In this document: positions 25,669 through 34,479 of the stretch, piece by piece
Numbering within the stretch: position 1 is the stretch's first letter
How the letters are laid out: every line of letters starts with the position of its first letter
DNA from: Candidatus Poribacteria bacterium
GTDB taxonomy: Bacteria; Poribacteria; WGA-4E; WGA-3G
NCBI GenBank assembly: GCA_022823085.1
Contig: JAJDXV010000033.1
Span: 1 to 64,000 of the forward strand
DNA: 64,000 nt
Direction: 5' to 3'
Notes under the pieces: generated by a model
Told to the model about the DNA's origin: nothing
The model's input: only the letters and a program-made list of their open reading frames with translations
Databases searched by the model: none
Program-made: the position numbers and the translations under genes

Positions 25669-26631
25669 ATGGAAACCAATACAAACAACATAGAAGACCG
25701 AAATATCGTGATTATCGGCGGTGGCACTGCAGGATTTGCCGCAGGAGTCTATACCTCTCGTGCGATGCTTGAACCCGTCCTGATTACAGGCGAAGCACTC
25801 GGCGGACAACTCTCTTTGACGCTCGACTTGGAGAACTATCCCGGCTTCTTCGGGAACGAGGCGGGTGTCTTTATACAAGGCATGCAGGAACAGGCAGAAC
25901 GGTTCGGCACCGAAGTTAAATTTGACACCGTAACAGCAGTCGATTTCTCGCAACATCCGTTTGCTGTCACGACTTACGAGAAAGAATACCGCGCGAAATC
26001 TGTGATTATCTGCACAGGTGCCTCACCACGCACACTCGATATCCCCGGTGAAGAGGGATACGGCGGACGCGGTGTCTCCTACTGTGCAACATGCGACGGA
26101 TTTTTCTTCCAAGACCAACGGCTCATCGTCGTTGGCGGTGGCGACGCAGCGCTTGAGGAGGGCATCTTCCTAACAAAATACGCCTCCGAAGTATACATCG
26201 TCCACCGACGCGACCAACTCCGAGCAAGCCAGATCATGCAGGAACGCGCCTTCAAAAACGATAAAATCAAGTTTATATGGGACACCGTCGTCGAAGAAAT
26301 CAACGGCGACGCAGATAAAGTGACCGGCGCAACCCTGAAAAACGTCAAAACCGGTGAAACGCAACTTTTCCCGATTGACGGGGTATTTATCTTTATAGGA
26401 CATATTCCGAACACCGAACTGTTTACAGATGTCATAAGTATGGACGAACAGGGGTATGTCATTGTCGACGAGATGCAGCGCACGAACATAAACGGTGTTT
26501 ATGCCGCTGGCGACGTGCATGACCACGTATTCCGTCAAGCGATTACCGCTGCGGGTGCAGGGGCCGCAGCCGCCATCGCCGCCGAAAAGTTCGTCGCAGA
26601 ACTGGAAAACCGCGCTTATCCGGGGAATTGA
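25669..26631 (+). CDS. trxB: Thioredoxin reductase
   Basis: A 320-aa FAD- and NADPH-dependent reductase that keeps thioredoxin reduced in the cytoplasm. The FAD-binding IVIIGGGTAGFAAGVYTSRA, the GGQLSLTLDLENYPG segment, the redox-active CATCDG (Cys 139 and 142 from this start), the NADPH-binding VVGGGDAALEEGIFLTKYA and the final GVYAAGDVHDHVFRQAITAAGAG are all present. A GTG start at 25630 is possible; the ATG at 25669, with AAGGA upstream, fits the family better. The last 35 nt (encoding ELENRAYPGN and the stop) recur at 27704-27738 beyond the next gene, which suggests that the 3' end was duplicated by an insertion. Confidence 0.93.
   Translation: METNTNNIEDRNIVIIGGGTAGFAAGVYTSRAMLEPVLITGEALGGQLSLTLDLENYPGFFGNEAGVFIQGMQEQAERFGTEVKFDTVTAVDFSQHPFAVTTYEKEYRAKSVIICTGASPRTLDIPGEEGYGGRGVSYCATCDGFFFQDQRLIVVGGGDAALEEGIFLTKYASEVYIVHRRDQLRASQIMQERAFKNDKIKFIWDTVVEEINGDADKVTGATLKNVKTGETQLFPIDGVFIFIGHIPNTELFTDVISMDEQGYVIVDEMQRTNINGVYAAGDVHDHVFRQAITAAGAGAAAAIAAEKFVAELENRAYPGN
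26597..26631 (+). repeat. Direct repeat copy 1 (3' end of trxB)
   Basis: 35 nt, from CAGAACTGGAAAACCGC to GGGGAATTGA, matching 27704-27738 at 32 of 35 positions by eye. Confidence 0.85.
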
Positions 26632-26696
26632 TTCGCTGAATAGGTGACCTGCAAAGAAGGTTGATATTCATGGGCAAATTCGCGTAAAATGTTAAT

Positions 26697-27665
26697 ATGG
26701 TCTACATAAGAGAGCAGCCTGATCCAGATTTTGCGTCACTGCCGCACGGTAGATACGATATTGTGACCAAAGATGCCTTGCAGAAATTCCCTGAAGATAT
26801 CCTACAAGCAGTCTTGGAACGCACTGATTTTAAATTTGTAGAATTTGTGGAAGGCGAATTCACAACTGTTGAAATCCGCCGAACAGATAGCCTCATAAAG
26901 GTCCAACTCGGTGATGAACCCGTTTTGGTGCACATTGAGTTTCAAGTAGGCGATAGCACCGATGTCGAAATGGCACGTCGCAACGTGGGCTATCTCGGTA
27001 GATGCTATGAAAGATACGGCTTACCAATCCTCTCTCATGTTATCTACCTCCGTCCCAATGCTGGGGCGAATGATCCCGGCGGTTACAGGCAAAACATACC
27101 GAACCACCGGTTCATTGTTGAGTACAAGGTGATTCGTCTCATTGAACTTGATGGACAATCTGTTTTTGAGACACAAAATGCTGGACTCATGCCATTCGCA
27201 CCGTTGATGCAACCACCGGAAGGCATGGAACAACTCCAATGGGCAATTCAATGTAATGAAAAGACAAAAAGACTCTCACTACCCACAGATATTCGGAGCA
27301 ATCTGCTCGTATCACAATGGGTCATGAGTGGGTTAATTCATCCCCATCAAGCAATTAGCAGCTTTTTATCGGAGGCAGTCATGCAAGAATCTTCAGTCTA
27401 TCAACATTTCTTGGAGACAGCGGGAAGAGAACACTACGAACGAGGGTTACAACAAGGAGCTGAGCTGGGTGCTCGCCAAACAGCAATCAAATCTCTCGTC
27501 AAGGTACTTGAGTTCAAGTTTGATGGACGCGCAGTTCAAGCACTTAGACCCGCATTAGAAAGCATTCAAAATTTGCAACGTCTTGAAGAATTGCATGACG
27601 AGGCTTTACGCGCAGAAACCTTCGAGGCGTTCGCTCACACTTTGGGCATGAACGACAACGAGTAA
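26697..27665 (+). CDS. Rpn/PD-(D/E)XK nuclease-family transposase-like protein
   Basis: A 322-aa protein. The N-terminal YDIVTKDALQKFPEDILQAVL and the core RRTDSLIKVQ followed by VLVHIEFQVGDSTDVEMARRNVGYL match the layout of Rpn/YhgA-like or DUF4351-type PD-(D/E)XK nucleases (Asp in RRTD, Glu and Gln in IEFQ). The C-terminal third is helical, with HYERGLQQGAELGARQT, as commonly seen in these proteins. Such genes are scattered in many copies in large genomes and promote recombination in the studied Rpn cases. Its placement between duplicated trxB ends suggests it arrived by insertion. The start ATG has no strong ribosome site. Confidence 0.72.
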   Translation: MVYIREQPDPDFASLPHGRYDIVTKDALQKFPEDILQAVLERTDFKFVEFVEGEFTTVEIRRTDSLIKVQLGDEPVLVHIEFQVGDSTDVEMARRNVGYLGRCYERYGLPILSHVIYLRPNAGANDPGGYRQNIPNHRFIVEYKVIRLIELDGQSVFETQNAGLMPFAPLMQPPEGMEQLQWAIQCNEKTKRLSLPTDIRSNLLVSQWVMSGLIHPHQAISSFLSEAVMQESSVYQHFLETAGREHYERGLQQGAELGARQTAIKSLVKVLEFKFDGRAVQALRPALESIQNLQRLEELHDEALRAETFEAFAHTLGMNDNE

Positions 27666-27703
27666 TCGGTTCAGGAGACCGCTCATGGGCTCAAAACGCA
27701 TCA

Positions 27704-27738
27704 CAGAACTGGAAAATCGCGCTTATCTCGGGAATTGA
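27704..27738 (+). repeat. Direct repeat copy 2 (trxB 3' end remnant)
   Basis: Second copy of the 35-nt trxB end, CAGAACTGGAAAATCGC to CGGGAATTGA, in the frame that reads ELENRAYLGN and stop. It lies just before the xylulokinase-like gene. Confidence 0.85.
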
Positions 27739-27776
27739 AGACGATTTTATGATTTAAGAATGTACAGGAGAAATTT

Positions 27777-29393
27777 GTGGCAAGAAAAAGACTCGCGCTC
27801 GGTTTAGATTCAAGCACGCAAAGTCTATCCGCTATCGTCATTGATATAGACACAGCGGAGAAATGCTTTGAGCATTCGCTCGACTATCGCGCCGATACAA
27901 GACTCAACCAATTCGATATCGGGGAGGATTATATCCTACCGCCGAGAGAAGAAGGCGAAGCCGAACAGCCGCCGTTGATGTATCTCGCATCACTCGATGC
28001 TATGTTCACCGATATGCGCGAGGCTGGTGTCGCATTGGAAAACATCATCGCCATCAACACATCCGGACAACAGCACGGACACGTCTATCTGAACCAGAAC
28101 GCCGCGAATGGACTCTCCAATCTCCAAAAGTCAGAGAGTCATGCGTCTGAATTGAAAACGCTTTTGGCAGATGTTTTCTCATATCCGAATGCACCGATAT
28201 GGATGACTGCCAACACCGCCGCACAGACAAACCACGTCCGAGAAGCCGTCGGTGGCAAAGCAGAGATGATTAACCTTTCCGGTTCCGATGCGCCACTCCG
28301 ATTTACAGGCACAGTCGTCCGGCGCGTCGCGGAACAGCACCCCGAACACTACGCTGCAACAGCAAAGATTCAATTGATTAGCAGTTTCATTCCAGCAGTA
28401 CTAACAGGGAACGCAAACGTACCCATCGACTACGGAAACGGATGCGGCATGTCGCTGATGAACTACCGGTCAAAAACATGGGATTCGGCGTTGTTAGCAG
28501 CGACAGCGGACGGATTAACCGGCGGCACAGAAACACTCCAATCAAAATTACCGGCACTCACGAGACCAGATGCCATCGTCGGAAACCTCGCCACATACTA
28601 CGTAGAAAAATACGGCTTTAAGGAACGCTGCGCTATCACAGCAGGTTCCGGTGACAACCCGCAGGCGAAAGTACCCATCGCAGGGGATCTCTTAAGCCTC
28701 GGCACCAGTTTCGTTAATATGGTATCAACCGATGGAGACACGCTCGACCCTGAAGGCTTCGCCAACGCTATGTATGATGGCATCAACCGTCCTTTCATGT
28801 TCGGATGCCGTACAAACGGTGCTATGGTCTGGGATGCGGTGAGAAACCATTACGATTTAGCAAAAGCGGAATACGCGCCTGCAGAGGCAGCATTAAAGCA
28901 AGTCGCACCGGGGCAGTTTATGACGTTTTGGCAACCGAAAACGGAATCCTTTCCGGTCTCCGGTGCGTTTGACTTGATTCGTTCCGTTGGGCAACCGATA
29001 TTAGCAGAAGATTACGCCGGCATCATTGAGACAAGCCTCGCCGCTGTGTACATCTATTCCGCAGTCTTCACAAAGCAGACCCAAGCACCACTGTTTGTAA
29101 CGGGTGGTGCCACCGACAGTCCCGAAATCATGCGACGCGTTGCTGGCATCTGGAACAGACCGACACTACCGGTGGAAAAGGGCGGTGCAGCACTCGGTGC
29201 CGCTGTCGCAGGCGTTAAGGCACTCCACGACGCAGCAAACGAACATTTCGACATCGAAGCATTCAGTGCCGCCGTTCTGAAACGCGGCGAACCGATTCAG
29301 CCACATCCTGAAGATGTCAAGGCATATCACGGCGAAGGCAAATACCTTGAAAGGTTCCGTGAAAAATACGAACAAATCACAACAAACTTTTAG
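27777..29393 (+). CDS. FGGY-family carbohydrate kinase (xylulokinase-like)
   Basis: A 538-aa sugar kinase. The N-terminal phosphate-binding LALGLDSSTQSLSAIVID, NTSGQQHGHVYLN (catalytic-domain signature of xylulokinases), the central CAITAGSGDNPQAK and LGTSFVNMVS, and the C-terminal LFVTGGATDSPEIMRRVAGIWNRP and GGAALGAAVAG match the FGGY family, closest in my reading to xylulokinase. It would phosphorylate a ketose or polyol with ATP. The start is a GTG with AGGAG seven to eight bases upstream. It is likely part of the same sugar-use theme as the isomerases in this window. Confidence 0.85.
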   Translation: MARKRLALGLDSSTQSLSAIVIDIDTAEKCFEHSLDYRADTRLNQFDIGEDYILPPREEGEAEQPPLMYLASLDAMFTDMREAGVALENIIAINTSGQQHGHVYLNQNAANGLSNLQKSESHASELKTLLADVFSYPNAPIWMTANTAAQTNHVREAVGGKAEMINLSGSDAPLRFTGTVVRRVAEQHPEHYAATAKIQLISSFIPAVLTGNANVPIDYGNGCGMSLMNYRSKTWDSALLAATADGLTGGTETLQSKLPALTRPDAIVGNLATYYVEKYGFKERCAITAGSGDNPQAKVPIAGDLLSLGTSFVNMVSTDGDTLDPEGFANAMYDGINRPFMFGCRTNGAMVWDAVRNHYDLAKAEYAPAEAALKQVAPGQFMTFWQPKTESFPVSGAFDLIRSVGQPILAEDYAGIIETSLAAVYIYSAVFTKQTQAPLFVTGGATDSPEIMRRVAGIWNRPTLPVEKGGAALGAAVAGVKALHDAANEHFDIEAFSAAVLKRGEPIQPHPEDVKAYHGEGKYLERFREKYEQITTNF

Positions 29394-29514
29394 TTATTCA
29401 CAAAGTGCTAAAGGCGATTTTAATGGGAAATGCGTAAGTTCTAACTTATCTCACGTAACCATAGCCCGTAATGTAATGGAGGGCGGATTTAAGGGATACA
29501 CGTCAAAGATTCAA

Positions 29515-30024
29515 ATGAACGTCATTCCTCCGCAAGGTAAAATTAAATTAACACACTTCGATGAAAAAGGCAATACACGGATGGTAGACGTCGGTGGCAA
29601 AGAAGAGACGTTGCGCATCGCCATCGCACGCGGGCATATTACTGCCCAACCAGAAACACTCCGATTAATCGCTGAGCAAAAGATGAAGAAAGGCGATGTC
29701 TTAGAGGTCGCACGCCTTGCAGGTATCATGGCAGCGAAACGGACCGGTGAACTCATCCCGCTCTGCCACCCGCTCGCTTTGACTTCAATTCGCGTCGAAC
29801 TCGGCATCGCAACCGATACATCACGCATCGAAATTGAATCAGAAATCCAAACGATCGGTCGCACCGGTGTAGAGATGGAAGCACTCACAGCCGTATCCGT
29901 CGCTGCCTTAACTGTTTACGATATGTGCAAAGCAGTGGACAAGGAGATGGTCATCGGTGATGTTAGACTTATAAAAAAAACTGGCGGAAAAAGTGATGAT
30001 TTCATATCCAATTCCGACACATAG
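29515..30024 (+). CDS. moaC: Cyclic pyranopterin monophosphate synthase MoaC
   Basis: A 169-aa enzyme that, with MoaA, turns GTP into cyclic pyranopterin monophosphate, the first step of molybdenum cofactor synthesis. KLTHFDEKGNTRMVDVGGK, AGIMAAKRTGELIPLCHPL (catalytic His and Lys region), TGVEMEALTAVSVAALTVYDMCKAVDK and MVIGDVRLIKKTGGKS are characteristic. The reading frame stays open upstream into the xylulokinase gene; the ATG at 29515 gives the usual length. The leader and first codons (CCTCCGCAAGGTAAAATTAAA) look derived from the same repeat as that at 24323, so the N-terminus may be repeat-made. No other moa genes are present. Confidence 0.92.
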   Translation: MNVIPPQGKIKLTHFDEKGNTRMVDVGGKEETLRIAIARGHITAQPETLRLIAEQKMKKGDVLEVARLAGIMAAKRTGELIPLCHPLALTSIRVELGIATDTSRIEIESEIQTIGRTGVEMEALTAVSVAALTVYDMCKAVDKEMVIGDVRLIKKTGGKSDDFISNSDT

Positions 30025-30055
30025 GGACCCTAAAAACATCAAGGGAGAAAAGAAA

Positions 30056-32992
30056 ATGCGCCAAACATTCATTGCAATTTTCACTGTTATTCTGGTTTCT
30101 ACAACAGCGTTCGCAGCAGACCACGTTCTCATCATTGGTGGTGCTGCCGGTGAGAAATCCTTTTACGACGCATTCTGGAATGCCACCTCCCGATTCCACC
30201 AACTCCTCACCGATGAATACGGCTATACATCCGACCAAATTACTTTCCTCTTTGAAGATATGGACGCACCTGGTGCTGAAGGACTTACCGATACCGAATC
30301 GAGACGTGAACAGGTTTTCGCAGCGTTCGACCAACTCGCAGAGACCCTCCAACCCTCAGATCGGTTCCTGCTCTTCATGATCGGACACGCATCCCGCACC
30401 AACAAAGGTGAACTGAAATATAATCTGCTCGGACGGGATATTAGTGAAGCGGAATACATAACACGTCTCAACAGCATCCCCGCCGAACGTCAGATTTTAA
30501 TCTTCGGTTTCCCCTATAGCGGCAAACTTGTGCGACAACTCAGTAAACCGGGACGTATCATCCTCACATCCAGTTCGCGAAATGAAGGCTACTCACTACA
30601 AGCAGGATTTGGCGATGCCTTTGTCGATGCCTTCTCCGATGCAACGAACGATACCGACAGAAACGGCGACATCTCGCTCTTAGAAGCGTTCTTATCGCTA
30701 CAAGCACACACAAAAGACTTCTACGAACAAAACGGCAACGTCCAAACTGAGCATCCGCATCTCGACGATAACGGCGACGGGAACGCTACCCGAAACTTGA
30801 CAGTTGTAGAGAACGAAACAGACGATGGAACGCTCGCCGAAAAGACATTCTTAGGGACACGACGTGCGCGCTTAGAAAACGCAACCGTTCCAACCGTCAG
30901 TAACGAAACGATCGAAACAGAGGCACGCGGACGTGGACCGGATATCGTCTCTCAGAACCCCGAAAATCGTGGATCCTCACTTCCTTACAACTACATTAGC
31001 GAAGCAGACGAGCAAGCCATCCAAGAAATTATGGAGAAACTGCCCTCCGAAAAAGACTATCCTGATGAAGGTGCAGTCGTCCTTTGGGAGAGCGTCGATG
31101 TCAATATCGATGAGAAAAGCCGTTATATCTATTCCACACGGCGGATCGCAAAAATCTTTAACGAAGACGGTAAAAACCTCGCAGAGGTGAGCATCCCTTA
31201 TATGCGTGGCAGAGACGATGTCACGATCCATCATGCACGAACCTTAACACCGAACGGTGAACTCGTTGAACTCGACAAGAACGAAATTATCGCCAACGTG
31301 CCGCCACCGAGCGCCGTGGATGCCGGACTATACGTTGACGCACGACTGATGTACTTCACACTTCCCAAAGTTAGCGACGGCTGTATCATAGACTACGCTT
31401 ATTCCACGAACAACGTCGGGCACGTCATGCAAGGCGAATTCTGGCGGCAAGTCTATTTTCAAGGCGCGCATCCGGTGCGCTATTACCGCCTCACAGTCCA
31501 TATTCCAAAGAAAAAGCAGCTCTATTATCAGGTCTCAGGGGCACCCGCTGCCGCCACAGATGTTCAGTCGGACAGTTCCTTTCTCGATATTGAACCGACG
31601 ATGACAGAGAACAACTACACCCGCACCTACACCTTTGAAGCACGAGATGTACCACCCCTGAATGAAGAATATCTGATGCCCGCACCGCAAGACCTCGCTT
31701 ATAACATCAGCATCTCCTCCCTCGATTCTTGGGATGAACTGGCAACGTGGTATGCAACACTGATTCGGGAACAAGACAAGATTACACCCGAAATCGCCAA
31801 AAAGACAGAGCAGATTCTCACCGGTGCCTGGACACGAAAAGAAAAAATAAAAAGGCTTTACGAATACGTCGCAACGAACATCCGGTACTACGGTTATGAA
31901 CTTGGAATTTGGGCGATTAAGCCCTATCCAGCTGACTTTGTTCTGACGCAAGGTGCCGGAGATTGTAAGGACAAAACAACGCTCCTTTCCACAATGCTCG
32001 CAGCTGAAGGCATTAATTCCTATCCTGTTCTCATCTCCGCTGGCGACACCCGCGGCATCAATGCACATCTCTTTGATGGCGGTTCCGAAGTCGAAGCCGT
32101 ACCTTCGCTCTCCTATTTCAATCACATGATCCTCGCTGTCGAAGGCGACAAAGATGGCGAACTCATCTGGCTCGACCCGACAGCGGAGACATGTGCATTC
32201 GGTGATTTCCCCGCCAGCGACCAAGACAGATGGACCCTGATTATCAATCCGCGTTTCTTGGAAACCGAAAGCGATCCAAAGTCTAAAGAGGATATTGGCG
32301 ATCTACAGAATAGCCTCTACCGCTTTCAGAAGAGCCCCGCTCTCGACGCAACATCAAATCTTAAACAGGTTCACACCGACGTAAAGGTGAAGAGGGATAT
32401 GAGCGTCTCTGTCCGCCAAGAATTGACCCTCACAGGCAGCTACAATATGAAACTGCGAAGCCAACTCTCGCATCTCCAAACCGCTGAAGAAAAATCTGAG
32501 TTCCTTCACAAACTTTTGGAACTCGACGATCGCGCTAAAGTCGAAAATTTCAAAGTCTCCGAACTTTCCGAACTCAAAGGTGAATTGAATATTGAACTCA
32601 CCTGGACCTGTAAAGAATATCTCTACGCTATCGGTAAACAGTTCGTACTTGAGCTCCCGCTTGTTAAGCATCCTTACGCAGAATTACTGAGTGAGGAACG
32701 CCGAATGTATCCTGCTGCGATCGGTAAGGCACTCACCCTTGAGGACAAAATCACCGTCAGTACCGAGGCGCCCTTTAAGATCGATATTGTCCCAGAAGAA
32801 CAGGCACTCAAAACCGAAGTTGCGGAAATCCAACTCCGCTACACCAAATCCAAGCGCAAAGCCGAAATGCATCAGACCATCCGTTTCCTAACACCGAGGG
32901 TTACACCGGAGAACATCCTGCATCTCAAAGATGTCGTCAGAACCGCCTCAAACCGAGGAACAAAACGGTTCATATTAATACAAGAGTTTTAA
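30056..32992 (+). CDS. Pseudo-caspase / DUF3857 / transglutaminase-core exported protein
   Basis: A 978-aa protein with a signal peptide (residues 1-21, ending AFAAD). Residues about 22-180 look like a caspase/legumain-like fold: HVLIIGGAAGE, then a GHAS His at 111; where the catalytic Cys is expected (D/N-x-C-Y-S-G) the sequence is GFPYSG, so Pro replaces Cys and the domain is probably inactive. Next come a DUF3857-like beta domain (about 330-560) and a transglutaminase core with a complete triad: C637 (GAGDCKDKTTLL), H690 (FNHMI) and D707 (WLDPT). A beta domain closes the chain. AGGGAGA precedes the ATG at 30056. The role may be peptide cleavage or cross-linking in the envelope. A MoxR ATPase follows. 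Confidence 0.82.
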   Translation: MRQTFIAIFTVILVSTTAFAADHVLIIGGAAGEKSFYDAFWNATSRFHQLLTDEYGYTSDQITFLFEDMDAPGAEGLTDTESRREQVFAAFDQLAETLQPSDRFLLFMIGHASRTNKGELKYNLLGRDISEAEYITRLNSIPAERQILIFGFPYSGKLVRQLSKPGRIILTSSSRNEGYSLQAGFGDAFVDAFSDATNDTDRNGDISLLEAFLSLQAHTKDFYEQNGNVQTEHPHLDDNGDGNATRNLTVVENETDDGTLAEKTFLGTRRARLENATVPTVSNETIETEARGRGPDIVSQNPENRGSSLPYNYISEADEQAIQEIMEKLPSEKDYPDEGAVVLWESVDVNIDEKSRYIYSTRRIAKIFNEDGKNLAEVSIPYMRGRDDVTIHHARTLTPNGELVELDKNEIIANVPPPSAVDAGLYVDARLMYFTLPKVSDGCIIDYAYSTNNVGHVMQGEFWRQVYFQGAHPVRYYRLTVHIPKKKQLYYQVSGAPAAATDVQSDSSFLDIEPTMTENNYTRTYTFEARDVPPLNEEYLMPAPQDLAYNISISSLDSWDELATWYATLIREQDKITPEIAKKTEQILTGAWTRKEKIKRLYEYVATNIRYYGYELGIWAIKPYPADFVLTQGAGDCKDKTTLLSTMLAAEGINSYPVLISAGDTRGINAHLFDGGSEVEAVPSLSYFNHMILAVEGDKDGELIWLDPTAETCAFGDFPASDQDRWTLIINPRFLETESDPKSKEDIGDLQNSLYRFQKSPALDATSNLKQVHTDVKVKRDMSVSVRQELTLTGSYNMKLRSQLSHLQTAEEKSEFLHKLLELDDRAKVENFKVSELSELKGELNIELTWTCKEYLYAIGKQFVLELPLVKHPYAELLSEERRMYPAAIGKALTLEDKITVSTEAPFKIDIVPEEQALKTEVAEIQLRYTKSKRKAEMHQTIRFLTPRVTPENILHLKDVVRTASNRGTKRFILIQEF

Positions 32993-33171
32993 TAGCAGTC
33001 AGCCATCGGCTATTAGCCATCGGTTATTAACCACTCATAGTCCGTATGTCTCTGGAAGGCAATCTGTTTATTTTAAAAATTTACGGCACAGATTCACAAA
33101 CCCAGTTGAAACTAACCGAAAACCTGCCCGAAACGAAGTGGCGGGCAGCTCAGGAGGCAATAATTTAAAAA
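32993..33171. repeat. Leader region of moxR with a covarying hairpin
   Basis: Begins with a period-14 repeat (CATCGGCTATTAGC / CATCGGTTATTAAC). Further on, CTGCCCG (33124-33130) and CGGGCAG (33142-33148) form a 7-bp stem around AAACGAAGTGG, the same loop as in the repeats at 24339 and 24426. CAGGAGG at 33151-33157 is the likely ribosome site, 14 bases before the ATG. Confidence 0.7.
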
Positions 33172-34179
33172 ATGCCAGCAACCGAAGAAGTTAAAGCAAT
33201 AGAAGAACTCATGGAGAGCCAAGAACTCATCTTGGCACAACTCAAGAAAGTCATCGTTGGGCAAGAGGAAGTTGTCAATCAGATGTTGATGGCACTTTTT
33301 GCTGGTGGACACTGCCTACTCGAAGGTGTCCCAGGACTCGCCAAAACCCTTATGATTAGGACCCTGGCACAGATCCTGAACCTTAAGTTCAAACGCATCC
33401 AGTTCACCCCGGATCTGATGCCTGCCGACATCACCGGCACGGATGTCCTTGAGGAAGACCGGGCAACCGGACACCGCACCATTCGGTTTATCCAGGGACC
33501 GATCTTCGCGAACATTCTCCTCGCAGATGAGATTAACCGGACACCACCGAAAACGCAAGCCGCACTCTTGGAGGCGATGCAGGAATACCACGTCACCGCT
33601 GGCGGCAACGAATTCCAATTGGAGCAACCCTTCTTCGTCCTCGCCACACAGAACCCGATCGAGCAAGAGGGGACATATCCGCTACCAGAGGCACAGTTGG
33701 ACCGGTTCATGTTCAAAATTGTCATCGACTATCCGACAGAGGCGGAGGAGACAGACATCGTTTCGGCAACGACTGGGGCAGAGATCCCTGAACTTGATAC
33801 CGCACTCTCCGGGCACGCTATCGTAGCCCTCCATAATATTGTCAGGCGTGTACCTGCCGCCGACAACGTCGTACAATACGCCGTAAAAATCGCGCGCGCA
33901 ACACGTCCGAAAGAAGAAGACGCACCCGATTTCATTCAACAGTGGGTACGCTGGGGTGCCGGACCCCGTGCCGGGCAATACCTCATCTTAGGCGCGAAAG
34001 CCAGAGCCATCCTACGCGGACGCTTCAACGCCTCCTGTGAAGACGTGAAATCCGTTGCCCCCGCAGTGCTACGCCACCGTATCCTAACCAACTTCCACGC
34101 CGAAGCCGAAGGCATTGGCTCAGACACCGTCGTCCAACGTCTCCTCGACACGGTCCAAGAACCGGCTTCAAAACTGTAG
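33172..34179 (+). CDS. MoxR-family AAA+ ATPase
   Basis: A 335-aa AAA+ ATPase. Walker A reads [11 protein letters not shown] (about residues 44-54), Walker B is [22 protein letters not shown], and sensor 1 is [26 protein letters not shown]. The C-terminal lid is present. MoxR proteins are chaperone-like and usually help mature a neighbouring metal- or VWA-domain protein. Here the usual DUF58 and VWA genes do not follow, but the preceding transglutaminase gene is a partner often seen near MoxR. Ribosome site CAGGAGG is 14 bases upstream. Confidence 0.92.
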   Translation: MPATEEVKAIEELMESQELILAQLKKVIVGQEEVVNQMLMALFAGGHCLLEGVPGLAKTLMIRTLAQILNLKFKRIQFTPDLMPADITGTDVLEEDRATGHRTIRFIQGPIFANILLADEINRTPPKTQAALLEAMQEYHVTAGGNEFQLEQPFFVLATQNPIEQEGTYPLPEAQLDRFMFKIVIDYPTEAEETDIVSATTGAEIPELDTALSGHAIVALHNIVRRVPAADNVVQYAVKIARATRPKEEDAPDFIQQWVRWGAGPRAGQYLILGAKARAILRGRFNASCEDVKSVAPAVLRHRILTNFHAEAEGIGSDTVVQRLLDTVQEPASKL

Positions 34180-34206
34180 CACGCACCCTTTGACTCACGT
34201 TTTGCA

Positions 34207-34468
34207 GGCGGGATTTGAAATCCCGCCATGCCTTGTGCTGGTCAACTGGTCCACAAATCGCACCGAACTCAGGGAAATCTACACACAAAATTGACCTCTA
34301 CGGAACTGTACTTGACCCCAGACCCGGTAGGTTCGGTTTGCAACCGAACCGGATTCTATACAGAAACTCTAAATCCTTCAAAACCCTCTTCAGTCGCGTA
34401 GCGACGGAATGTTTATAGCAGCTTAAAGAAAAAAAGGAATCAAGCCCCGTAGGGGCGGCATGTTTATA
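34207..34468. repeat. Cluster of four palindromic elements between moxR and the glycosyltransferase
   Basis: In order: GGCGGGATTT / AAATCCCGCC (34207-34227); GGTTCGGTT / AACCGAACC with TGC loop (34330-34350); GTCGC-GTA-GCGAC followed by GGAATGTTTATAG (34393-34418); GCCCC-GTA-GGGGC followed by GGCATGTTTATA (34444-34468). The last two share loop and tail but not stem sequence. This accounts for the 300-nt gap; no gene was seen in it. Confidence 0.75.
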
Positions 34469-34479
34469 ACTATGAACAA

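Larger units (their letters stand above)
26632..27738 (+). mobile_element. Putative inserted segment carrying an Rpn-like nuclease
   Basis: A roughly 1.1-kb segment, containing one nuclease gene, lies between two copies of the trxB 3' end. The second copy is in the same reading frame and with an upstream ATG (27685) and AGGAG it could even encode a 17-aa peptide ending ELENRAYLGN. No terminal inverted repeats or transposase of an IS family were seen, so the mechanism is inference. Confidence 0.45.

Noticed and set aside
26079..26538. Long open frames on the minus strand inside trxB
   Set aside because: They are shadows of a strongly conserved gene on the plus strand.
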